This document shows positions 7,707 through 14,763 of a stretch of 27,905 bases of DNA, piece by piece. The translations under genes and the position numbers were made by a program. The notes under the pieces were generated by a model. That model was not told where the DNA came from, did no database searches, and worked only from the letters and a program-made list of their open reading frames with translations. How positions within the stretch are numbered: the stretch's first letter is position 1; each line of letters opens with the position of its first letter. Origin of the DNA: a virus; IMG/VR virus record IMGVR_UViG_3300047551_000906, positions 1-27,905 of that record; one strand, written 5' to 3'.

Positions 7707-8394
7707 CGAACATTACCTCCATATCAAAGTTCTTGGCTTTACGAGCCTCAAAGGTCTTACTGTCCACATCGTACATGTCCTTGTTTTCATTACGAGCATG
7801 GAGAGTGTCAAACGGCTCGTTTGTCCACTCGTGACGAATAATGCAGAAAGGAGCGATTGCCAACTTGCCTAGACGGTGGCACACTTCTGTCTGCTCGTTA
7901 TCGCAATACAGAGACTTGTATTCAGGGTTGTAGATATAGCCAAACTGCTTGTATAGAGGGAATCCCATGACAGTCAGAGTCATAAGCATGTCTTCTTTAG
8001 GACGCAGACCGTCCCAAAACTTGATTGCCCCACTGAAATCAGGAAAGGCTTGCTCAAAACATTGAAAAATTATTTCATCGTAACCCATCTGCTGCGGATT
8101 CATGTCGTCTGAAGCAAGCAGTAGCACATCACCGTCTTCGCCTTCCATGTCTGCGTTACAGGCTTCAATCTTACTCTTGGAGTTGCCGTAGCAGTACTTG
8201 ATGTCGGCATTACGCTTGCGAGTCTCAAACCACTCTCGCATAGCGTCGTTGTTCATGGTGGCATCGTCTGCGTCCATGCTGACAACAAAACGAACATCAT
8301 GTCGTCCACTCAAGAAAGTGAGATAGCGGGTAAAGACCGTCTTGAACTTGTCAGGGCGATTACGGGTTGGAAACTTTATCACGAGTCTGCTCAT
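7687..8394 (-). CDS. Putative GT-A fold glycosyltransferase-like protein
   Basis: The 235-residue protein has an N-terminal GT-A-like start (LVIKFPTRNRPDKF, 4-17), then SMDADDATMNND (39-50) and VLLLASDDMNPQQMGYDEII with two aspartates at 96-97 that look like a DxD-type metal site. C-terminal residues IAPFCIIRHEW give a further possible catalytic Asp/Glu-His region. Such proteins transfer sugars or are sugar-nucleotide binding relatives. An AAGGAG lies eight bases before the ATG. It is the first gene of the island after regA (16-base gap), and its GC content is closer to the phage core than to the AT-rich left part. No promoter is evident, so it is likely read through from the regA transcript. 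Confidence 0.6.
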   Translation of the reverse strand: MSRLVIKFPTRNRPDKFKTVFTRYLTFLSGRHDVRFVVSMDADDATMNNDAMREWFETRKRNADIKYCYGNSKSKIEACNADMEGEDGDVLLLASDDMNPQQMGYDEIIFQCFEQAFPDFSGAIKFWDGLRPKEDMLMTLTVMGFPLYKQFGYIYNPEYKSLYCDNEQTEVCHRLGKLAIAPFCIIRHEWTNEPFDTLHARNENKDMYDVDSKTFEARKAKNFDMEVMFGAATTA

Positions 8395-8410
8395 TACGAA
8401 TATCTCCTTT

Positions 8411-8851
8411 TTATTCTTCGGGCTTCTGTCCCGACTTGCTGCGTCCTATGTGGTATTTAGGACACAGTTCCCACTCTCCCTTTTCTTTATGTGGAAGAAT
8501 CTTTATTTTGTTTAGCGGAACCTTGTCCACAATCTTTTCCTTGTTTACAATCTTGAGCAACCCCCACTCCTCAAGCAGACACGCGATGGTATTACGCCGT
8601 CCAATGTCTTCGGAGTCAATAGAGGTGGGTAGATCATCAAGTGCAAACATTTCCTTGAAGTGGACAATGTAGTACTTGCCACGCTTGTGAAGAATATGGC
8701 AAGACTGCCACAACTTCTTTTCTTTACGAGATGATACCCCGATACGGGTCAGGGTTTCACGAACCTTTAGAAAGTCATCAGGCTTTGCGATTGTGACTTC
8801 TAGCAGGTCTTTAGGTTCAAGATCAATATACCGTTCGTTTGGTTGTTCCAT
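8411..8851 (-). CDS. regA: RegA translational repressor
   Basis: The 146-residue protein matches T4 RegA over nearly its whole length: KPDDFLKVRETLTRIG, then KLWQSCHILHKRGKYYIVHFKEM, RRNTIACLLEEWGL and a C-terminal PKYHIG. RegA binds AU-rich ribosome-binding sites of early phage mRNAs, including those of the 44/62/45 genes and its own in T4, and shuts down their translation. Compared with T4 (122 residues) there are about 15 extra N-terminal residues and a short extra tail. The ATG is at 8851-8849, with only a weak Shine-Dalgarno (GTGGAATAGG), consistent with a controlled start. In T4 gene 43 follows; here an accessory glycan island follows instead. Confidence 0.95.
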   Translation of the reverse strand: MEQPNERYIDLEPKDLLEVTIAKPDDFLKVRETLTRIGVSSRKEKKLWQSCHILHKRGKYYIVHFKEMFALDDLPTSIDSEDIGRRNTIACLLEEWGLLKIVNKEKIVDKVPLNKIKILPHKEKGEWELCPKYHIGRSKSGQKPEE

Positions 8852-8888
8852 GCCTATTCCACTTTCTATAAAATTTACGACACGGAAC

Positions 8889-8896
8889 TATTTATT
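8889..8896 (-). promoter_or_regulatory. Possible late-promoter box AATAAATA upstream of regA
   Basis: On the minus strand the 48-base gap between genes 62 and regA contains AATAAATA, close to the T4 late -10 box TATAAATA used by gp55. It lies about 38 bases before the regA ATG, leaving room for a short leader. The motif is short and this gap is AT-rich, so chance occurrence is a real alternative. Late transcription from here would also reach the glycan island. Confidence 0.3.
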
Positions 8897-8899
8897 ACT

Positions 8900-9286
8900 C
8901 TACGCTTTTCCACCTTTGGAAACTGATGCCACAATTTCAGCCACCTGTTGGGGGGATAGAACGGTCAAAGCCTCCCTAGCCTTCTTGGCAGAGAACCCGT
9001 AATATTCAATTAGGGCTTGAACCCGCTCATCACTCTCCCGCTTCAGCCACTTGGAGAACCGCTTACGCTTCCGAACGGCTCCACGAAGAAAGTCAAAGTG
9101 CATCTTGGGGTCAATGTGGGCACGGGTATTCATTTCATTTACAGCGAAAAGGGTGTCGGGAAAGTACGACAGACACCGCCCAACCACGAACGGGGGATAC
9201 GAGGTCTTGCCCCACTCGGGTGTATCCATCAACGGCTCTTTGGTTTCGTTGATGGCTTTCAAATAATCAGTCAGTTGGTGGCTCAC
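8900..9286 (-). CDS. 62: Clamp loader small subunit gp62
   Basis: The 128-residue protein sits directly between gene 44 and regA, as gp62 does in T4, and overlaps gene 44 by 4 bases (GTGA) with a GTG start at 9286-9284. In T4 the gp44(4):gp62(1) complex loads the gp45 clamp onto primer junctions. The identity rests mainly on position, size class and the coupled start; visible sequence such as TSYPPFVVGRCLSYFPDT and HIDPKMHFDFL fits the N-terminal part of gp62 proteins (which recognise the gp44 collar). It is much shorter than T4 gp62 (187 residues), so the C-terminal part appears lost. The C terminus (FSAKKAREALTVLSPQQV) is helical and basic. Confidence 0.82.
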   Translation of the reverse strand: MSHQLTDYLKAINETKEPLMDTPEWGKTSYPPFVVGRCLSYFPDTLFAVNEMNTRAHIDPKMHFDFLRGAVRKRKRFSKWLKRESDERVQALIEYYGFSAKKAREALTVLSPQQVAEIVASVSKGGKA

Positions 9287-10236
9287 TTAAACTTGCACTC
9301 CATCATTAGTTGAACCATGCAAGCCGCAAGATTGATCTCTGCGTCTGCTGCGAATGCTGCCTTGTATTGGTAGTCTGCAAGAATCAGGATGGCTTGAGGA
9401 ATGGAACCGCCTTCAAGATTCTCGTACAGAGAGTCGTAAACTGTTCTAAACAAACGAGTTGCGTCATTATCAAGGTTCTCTACCACCCACTTACGGACTC
9501 CTGCAAAATCCTTGCCCTTCATGCACTTCATAAGTTCCTTGACCTGAACATCGGCAATAGAGTTCAGGATGCCTACATCAATCTTGCCACAAGCAGAATA
9601 CCGCTGAAGTTCATTGATGGTTCGGCGGAAGTCGGGGAAATACTTTCCGACCAATTGAGCCACCACCTTCTGATCGTATTCTATACCCTCCCGCTTCAGA
9701 ATGTCTTCCGCTCGCTTCAGGAACTTGACAGCAAGTTTAGGCTTTTCCTTGCTAGGGATTCGGAAATCAATACAGGTGCATCGGGAATGCAAAGGCTCAA
9801 TCACCCTGTTCTTGAAATTACAAGTCAGGATGAATCGGCAGTTGCCTGCAAACTCTTCAATGAATCCGCGAAGGGCGGGTTGAGTGGACTGTGCATTGGA
9901 ATAGTCAAACTCGTCAAGGATGACCACCTTCTTTGCCCCATCTGTAAGGGAGACAGTAGAAGCAAACTGACGAATCTTGGTGCGGAGGGTATCAATATTA
10001 CCGTCCTCCGAACAGTTAATCATCAACCAATCACAACCAAGATCGTTGCACAGAGCCTTGGCAACTGAAGTCTTTCCACAGCCTGCTCCTCCAGAAAGGA
10101 GTAGATTCTGTGGTTCCTTCCGATGCACCATTTGGGTAAACACATCCTGCGTGTCTTGCGGCAAGATGCACTCGTCCACGCTTTGCGGACGATAACGCTC
10201 AACCCATAGCCCCTTCACGGATTCATTTGTTTTCAT
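9283..10236 (-). CDS. 44: Clamp loader ATPase subunit gp44 (AAA+)
   Basis: The 317-residue length nearly equals T4 gp44 (319). It has the AAA+ order: VERYRPQSVDECILP at the N terminus, Walker A GGAGCGKTS (49-57), Walker B VVILDEFD (104-111), sensor 1 in FILTCNF and the arginine-finger motif SRC (151-153), then FPDFRRTINELQRYS in the lid, closely matching T4. It hydrolyses ATP to open gp45 and close it on primer-template DNA. GAAAGG precedes the ATG. It lies 8 bases after gene 45 and overlaps gene 62, so 45-44-62 form one translational unit. Confidence 0.97.
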   Translation of the reverse strand: MKTNESVKGLWVERYRPQSVDECILPQDTQDVFTQMVHRKEPQNLLLSGGAGCGKTSVAKALCNDLGCDWLMINCSEDGNIDTLRTKIRQFASTVSLTDGAKKVVILDEFDYSNAQSTQPALRGFIEEFAGNCRFILTCNFKNRVIEPLHSRCTCIDFRIPSKEKPKLAVKFLKRAEDILKREGIEYDQKVVAQLVGKYFPDFRRTINELQRYSACGKIDVGILNSIADVQVKELMKCMKGKDFAGVRKWVVENLDNDATRLFRTVYDSLYENLEGGSIPQAILILADYQYKAAFAADAEINLAACMVQLMMECKFK

Positions 10237-10244
10237 AAAGCCTT

Positions 10245-10949
10245 TCAGGCAGAGTAACTGGAATCAGAATGATTTGCAATCCAATAGGTTAGTGGCTCGT
10301 TCTTGTTGGAGAACATACTGATTCCCTTTTCAGAAATCTGCACACGGTAGTCTCCAGACATGATCTTGAGATTATCCACATCCATGATAAACTCAAATTC
10401 TGCACCTCCGTCGTAATCTGCAACCACCAGTGAATAATCATTGGAAGTCACATCCTCCTTGTCACGAGCCACAATCTGAATGCTCTTGCCGTCTTTTGAC
10501 GGTTCAACACACAGGTGCTTGACCTGTAGAACTGCTGCTGCCTTCAGGAGTTCAGAGAAATCCTTTGAGGACAGATCAAATTCCACAACAGGCTTGGGCA
10601 TGGACACCTTCTTGCTGGTGTGGTGCACCAACTTTTCATCACAGTAGTAATACTTTACTGTTGACTTGCCGTTCTTGATGGCAATGTAGTTCTGCTCAAA
10701 AGAAAAATCAGGGTCTTTGAACAGACTGACTGTGCCAAGAAACTTGTTCAAATCGTAGATAGAGAACTGCTTGGTGAACTTCTCGTCCACCTTTGCTTCG
10801 GCTACAATTGTCTTGCCTGTGGACAGAGTAGTGATAGTGTTACCCACATTCACCAACAGTCCGGGATTGATAGCAGAAAAGTTCTTGAGAATATCAAGAG
10901 TTCGCTTGCTGATCTTCATGGTATCAGTCTTCGTTGCTGTAGTCGTCAT
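10245..10949 (-). CDS. 45: Sliding clamp gp45
   Basis: The 234-residue protein resembles T4 gp45 (228): ISKRTLDILKNFSAINPGLLV at the start, SIYDLNKFLGTVSLF (near 65-80), and SLVVADYDGGAEFEFIMDVDNLKI with the typical second-domain pattern, ending near a short YWIANHSDSS tail. It forms the trimeric ring that tethers DNA polymerase and, in T4, also activates gp55-dependent late transcription. The frame is open upstream to 10979. I chose the ATG at 10949 because AAAGGGA lies just before it; an ATG at 10919 aligns with the T4 start but lacks a ribosome-binding site. The first 26 bases overlap the tiny upstream gene. Confidence 0.95.
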   Translation of the reverse strand: MTTTATKTDTMKISKRTLDILKNFSAINPGLLVNVGNTITTLSTGKTIVAEAKVDEKFTKQFSIYDLNKFLGTVSLFKDPDFSFEQNYIAIKNGKSTVKYYYCDEKLVHHTSKKVSMPKPVVEFDLSSKDFSELLKAAAVLQVKHLCVEPSKDGKSIQIVARDKEDVTSNDYSLVVADYDGGAEFEFIMDVDNLKIMSGDYRVQISEKGISMFSNKNEPLTYWIANHSDSSYSA

Positions 10950-11103
10950 ATCGTCCCTTTCGTCCAGAATTGATATCATTCACCCAATCACGCAATTGCT
11001 GTCGGTCAAAACTCTTCTTTCCCCGCCGCTTCTTGTTTCCTGCGTTTTTACGAGCCTTCTTTGCTGCACGGTCGTAATCGTCCCAACTTGGCTTGCTCTC
11101 CAT
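10924..11103 (-). CDS. Small highly basic protein of unknown function
   Basis: The 59-residue protein has a good Shine-Dalgarno (AGGAG eight bases before the ATG at 11103). It shares one base with the rnh stop (TGATG) and its end overlaps the start of gene 45. Residues 12-31 are rich in lysine and arginine (AAKKARKNAGNKKRRGKK) and the end is acidic (DDYSNED). The composition suggests nucleic-acid or polymerase binding, but that is inference. In T4 the place beside gene 45 is taken by RpbA, an RNA polymerase-binding protein of about 129 residues; I see no sequence similarity to it. The strong start and tight overlap argue that it is real. Confidence 0.7.
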   Translation of the reverse strand: MESKPSWDDYDRAAKKARKNAGNKKRRGKKSFDRQQLRDWVNDINSGRKGRYDDYSNED

Positions 11104-11957
11104 CAAAAGTCTCCTATATCTGAAATGAGGTTCTTGAGTCCTTTGCTAATCATATAGTTCAAAATCTTTGAACGATTAGCGGTAAACGGTTTACGCCACT
11201 CCTCCATGATACGCTCTTGGTATTCTGGCGGAATGCACAGATGCGAGATAAGTGTCTCGTTTCTGTTCCAATTGGCTGCAACGGCATCAGGAACCTTGCC
11301 GCTTTCAGCCCAAGACTGTTGCAATTCTTCAAGACGCTTACGGGTCACAGGCTTCTGCCGCTTGCCGTCCGTCACAAAACAATCGTCTTCGGACAGCACA
11401 TTAGGCACACCGTCTGAAGAATCGCCTTTCACGATATGCTCAAAAAGAAAAGTCTTTGGATTGTCAACCGTCACGAACTTCTTCTGCATGGGCGAGTACT
11501 GTTTGACTCCATTGTAGATTTGCAGTTGCCCAAAGTCCTTGTCTCCACTCAAAATCAGAATAGGTTCCTGCTGATGCAGGTTTCGTGCAAGCACCGCAAT
11601 CACATCGTCGGCTTCGCACCCTCTCACGGATAGGTTCTTGTACGGGAACACTTCACGCACCTCTGTGCGAACGGTGTCCATAATTTCGTAGAATCGCTTC
11701 CACATGTCGGGATTGTCCTTGCGAGCCTCACGACGAGCAGCCTTGTAATGCGGGAAGAACTTGCGTCTCCACGAATACTCGCCACCCTGCCCTTCTTGGC
11801 ACAGGACAAGTTCACCGTATTCCTTGCCGAACCTCTTGCGATACATGCGATAGGTGTTCAGCACCATATGACGAATCAAGGACTCGTCGGTGTAGTCCAA
11901 GTTACGCTGTGCGAACAGGGACGACATAATCACTTGGCTGTTGTCTACGAGAATCAT
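11103..11957 (-). CDS. rnh: RNase H / 5'-3' flap exonuclease (FEN family)
   Basis: The 284-residue protein aligns with T4 RNase H (305). It has LVDNSQVIMSSLF with metal Asp5, YSWRRKFFPHYKAARREARK (the arch/DNA-binding part), CEADDVIAVLAR (Glu115, Asp117, Asp118), SGDKDFGQL (Asp139, Asp141), KQYSPMQKKFV and GDSSDG (Asp179, Asp182), ending GLKNLISDIGDF as in T4. The enzyme removes RNA primers and flaps from lagging strands, loaded by gp32/gp45. The residue in the position of T4 Asp71 is Glu55 (LCQEG instead of LCIDN). Unlike T4, where rnh is near genes 33 and 59, here it sits between gene 46 and gene 45, with ATGA overlaps. Confidence 0.93.
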   Translation of the reverse strand: MILVDNSQVIMSSLFAQRNLDYTDESLIRHMVLNTYRMYRKRFGKEYGELVLCQEGQGGEYSWRRKFFPHYKAARREARKDNPDMWKRFYEIMDTVRTEVREVFPYKNLSVRGCEADDVIAVLARNLHQQEPILILSGDKDFGQLQIYNGVKQYSPMQKKFVTVDNPKTFLFEHIVKGDSSDGVPNVLSEDDCFVTDGKRQKPVTRKRLEELQQSWAESGKVPDAVAANWNRNETLISHLCIPPEYQERIMEEWRKPFTANRSKILNYMISKGLKNLISDIGDF

Positions 11958-13048
11958 AGTGTCTTTAGCAACAAGCAGTGCTTGTTGATCCTTCCTGTTG
12001 GAACGAGTGCTGTGGTCTTCATGTCTTCAAGTGCCTTGAGCATTCCTGCGGACTTCTTCAACCACTCTTCCCACTTACGCACCGTCTTTTCATAAGACTT
12101 GGACTCGTCCCATCCTGTGATGGTTGACCCCTTGACACCCAACCCCAACTTGGGTTCGGCAGCAGTGAACACGATAGCCTTGTGGGTTTTGGTGTTGAAC
12201 ACAACGAGTCCTTGAGCACCAATAATACCACGAGGATCGACTGACTGCAAGCCACTTTCGGTCTTTTGGCAATACTTTAAACGCTTCACCGCTTTTTCAG
12301 GATTTACCTTACGGGGCTTGCGGGGTTTACGAGCCGCCACCATGCCACTAATTTTTACATTCGTGGTTGCAACTGCTTCTTCAAATATTTCAATCAGCCG
12401 CTTCTGTGCGGGTCTTTTCAAATATGAATACCCTTCGGCAAGGTCAGGGTCGGTTTTATAATATGCAGAGTGCATCTCTTCCATTGCAACCATTAGCCTG
12501 TCACGCACAATGATGGCTGTGGGGCGGGTCATGGGCTTGGAATCAATCCAAGAGGCTATAGCGGGCTTATAACGCTTGCTGCCTGCCCCTGTGAAGGCTT
12601 CGTCAATCAGGGGTTCTAGTTCTGAAAGGGTGTCATCAGCCTTTGCACGAACACGATCTTGAATATTGGGAGTGTCATCGTCCGCAGGTGCAGCCGAACG
12701 GGCTTCGGTCAGCAGTTCGCTGATGTATTTTTGAATTCCTGCCTGCTGCTCGTCTGTCCACACGAAACCCCGAGACTCCATGCGGCAGTACGGGCACACA
12801 AGACGCAGACTGCTCTTGGACGCACGAGACACCATCTTTGCGTCTTCCTTGCGTCCCTTGCCCACCAACCACTCGCTGATCCACTTTCGTGCGTCTGATG
12901 GGGAGAAGGACTGGCGGTAGAAATACATTCCCCGATCCAGTGCTTTGGCACGGGCTTCGTCCGACGCAAAGTCTTCAGGAGTGAACAGCGGCTCGTCACC
13001 GCCATTCAAGATTCGCTGCACTCGTTCTTTGGATAGTTTCTTGCTCAT
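11954..13048 (-). CDS. Unknown conserved-type protein with a single CxxC, between genes 46 and rnh
   Basis: I do not recognise this 364-residue protein. The first part (MYFYRQSFSPSDARKW) leads to a CPYC motif at about 85-88, which could be half of a zinc site, since only two other cysteines (KYCQK, KHCLL) lie near the C terminus. The middle is helical and charged; a basic linker AARKPRKPRK precedes a C-terminal domain with beta-type GIIGAQGLVVFNTKTHKAIVF and a helix EKTVRKWEEWLKK. No Walker, nuclease or membrane motif is visible. I chose the ATG that overlaps the gene 46 stop (ATGA) rather than the one 9 bases upstream; neither has a good ribosome-binding site. Placement in the recombination operon suggests a role in DNA metabolism. 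Confidence 0.8.
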   Translation of the reverse strand: MSKKLSKERVQRILNGGDEPLFTPEDFASDEARAKALDRGMYFYRQSFSPSDARKWISEWLVGKGRKEDAKMVSRASKSSLRLVCPYCRMESRGFVWTDEQQAGIQKYISELLTEARSAAPADDDTPNIQDRVRAKADDTLSELEPLIDEAFTGAGSKRYKPAIASWIDSKPMTRPTAIIVRDRLMVAMEEMHSAYYKTDPDLAEGYSYLKRPAQKRLIEIFEEAVATTNVKISGMVAARKPRKPRKVNPEKAVKRLKYCQKTESGLQSVDPRGIIGAQGLVVFNTKTHKAIVFTAAEPKLGLGVKGSTITGWDESKSYEKTVRKWEEWLKKSAGMLKALEDMKTTALVPTGRINKHCLLLKTL

Positions 13049-14763
13049 GGTGTGCATAGTCTACTAAAGTTGTTCACCTTCTTGAATGTAAGTATGTTGG
13101 CAAACTTGTCAAGCAACTGGTCAGATTTGTGGCTAATTACGAATACATTATTTGCTGCACCCATATTTTGAAGAATTTTTATCACTTCTTCTGTGCCTAC
13201 ACCGTCCAGTGACGAATCAAATACTTCGTCTAGAATAAGCAGATTGGTGTTGGCTGAATTCTTCATTTTGGCAATGTCCCGCCACGCCAACAGGAGCGAC
13301 ACATCTATTCGTAACTTTTCGCCTTCACTAAAGTTTTCATACGAGAACTCGTCACGGTGGCGGCTCTTGATGATTTCCACAAAGTCTTCGTTCAGGGTGA
13401 ACTGTGCAAAGAAGTCCATAGACACCAAGTATTTGTTGATGATTTTATTGAGAGCAGGGATATACTTCTTGATAATCTTTCGCTTGATGCCGCTGTCCTT
13501 GAGCAGCACGGTGGCAATCTCCATTGTGTGGAGGTCTTCCACGATTCCCTTACGCTCGTCTTCTTTGGCTTCCTGACTGGTTTGAATGCCTTCTAGTGCG
13601 GTTCGTTCAGCCGCAATGCTGTCACGCTCCGCTATGGTCTTGGTCTGCAAGTCCCGCAACTGCTTGATGTATTTCTTGGAAGCAGCAATGGCTGAATCAG
13701 TTTTAGCCACTTCGGTTTCCTTTGCGGATACCGCTTGCGACTCCTTGACCAACACCTCCAAGTTTGCCTTTTCTTTGGAGATAAGTTCCTCAATCTTGGT
13801 GATGGCAGTCTGTAGTTCGTCTTGACGAGCAGTCTTCTTGGCAATCATGTCGTCACGGAAAGACTGCGGAAGGTCGTGCTTGCACACAGGGCAGTCTTCG
13901 TTCTGCTTGTAGAACTCACTTTCTTCCTGTGCCTTTTTGATGTTGCTGCCCATCTGCTTTCGGAGAGAAACCATTTGGTTCAGGGAGTCACGCTTGGCTT
14001 CAACCGCAGCGGTGTTAGCAGTCATAGCGGAGATAGCCGCCTGCAACTCGTCTCGCTTCTTTAGCAGTTCGTCAAGAGCGGCTTGCTCTTCGTCCTCTTG
14101 GGAACGGTACGACTGTAGTTGCGAATCAGACTTCTGCTCAATCTTGGAAATCAAGTCTTTCTTGTGTTCCACCTTGAGTTTCAGGGTGCTGATTTCACTT
14201 TCCACGCCACGCAGGGTTTCCTTTGCGTCTTGCAGACGGGACTTCAGCACATCGTTCATCTTGGAGAACACATCAATGTCCAACAGGTTTTCCACTATGC
14301 CTCGTCTGTCTCCCGCAGGCAGACGCATGAACGGCACATAGTTGGTGGAACCAAGAATCACCACCTGACAGAAAGTTTTGTAGTTCATCTTGAGAATTTG
14401 TGTTTCAAGTATTGCTTGGTAGTCCTTGGCATTGGCAGTCTGCTCTACAGTCTTGCCGTTCAGTTCCATTGCAAAAACCTTGGGAGCCAAGCCACGAGTC
14501 ACCTTGTAAGCGTTGCCATTCACGGTGAACTCTATCTCTACAAGGCAGTCCTTGCCGTTGATGGAGTTGACAAGTTGTGGCAGGTTCACACCACGATACG
14601 GCTTTCCGTAAAGCACAAAGGTCAGAGCATCCAACAGAGTGGTCTTGCCTGCACCGTTCTCGCCACAGATCAGCGTGGTGGGAGACTTGTCCAACCGCAC
14701 CTCTGTGAAAGTATTGCCTGTGCTCAACAGGTTCTTCCATCGGATTTTTGTAAACTGAATCAT
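13045..14763 (-). CDS. 46: Recombination endonuclease subunit gp46 (Rad50/SbcC-like ATPase)
   Basis: The 572-residue protein (T4: 560) has an SMC-like layout: Walker A GENGAGKTT (34-42), a long heptad-rich coiled coil (about 170-400), the zinc hook CPVC at 291-294 between the coiled-coil arms, the ABC signature FSEGEK (478-483), Walker B LLILDEVFD (508-516) and a switch histidine in VISHK. With gp47 it resects double-strand ends to start the recombination-dependent replication typical of T4. The ATG overlaps the gene 47 stop (ATGA), so the two subunits are co-translated. Everything expected for an active enzyme is present. Confidence 0.97.
   Translation of the reverse strand: MIQFTKIRWKNLLSTGNTFTEVRLDKSPTTLICGENGAGKTTLLDALTFVLYGKPYRGVNLPQLVNSINGKDCLVEIEFTVNGNAYKVTRGLAPKVFAMELNGKTVEQTANAKDYQAILETQILKMNYKTFCQVVILGSTNYVPFMRLPAGDRRGIVENLLDIDVFSKMNDVLKSRLQDAKETLRGVESEISTLKLKVEHKKDLISKIEQKSDSQLQSYRSQEDEEQAALDELLKKRDELQAAISAMTANTAAVEAKRDSLNQMVSLRKQMGSNIKKAQEESEFYKQNEDCPVCKHDLPQSFRDDMIAKKTARQDELQTAITKIEELISKEKANLEVLVKESQAVSAKETEVAKTDSAIAASKKYIKQLRDLQTKTIAERDSIAAERTALEGIQTSQEAKEDERKGIVEDLHTMEIATVLLKDSGIKRKIIKKYIPALNKIINKYLVSMDFFAQFTLNEDFVEIIKSRHRDEFSYENFSEGEKLRIDVSLLLAWRDIAKMKNSANTNLLILDEVFDSSLDGVGTEEVIKILQNMGAANNVFVISHKSDQLLDKFANILTFKKVNNFSRLCTP

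Noticed and set aside
8392-8401. Ten-base repeat cattacgaat, also at 16371-16380, as a shared regulatory element
   Set aside because: Repeats of this length are expected many times by chance in a 28-kb window, and one copy includes a start codon.
9310-10068. 252-residue plus-strand open frame
   Set aside because: Antisense shadow of the AAA+ clamp loader gene 44; composition cysteine-rich and family-like features absent.
10950-10979. Longer gp45 start
   Set aside because: The ATG at 10949 has AAAGGGA before it and is closer to the T4 length.
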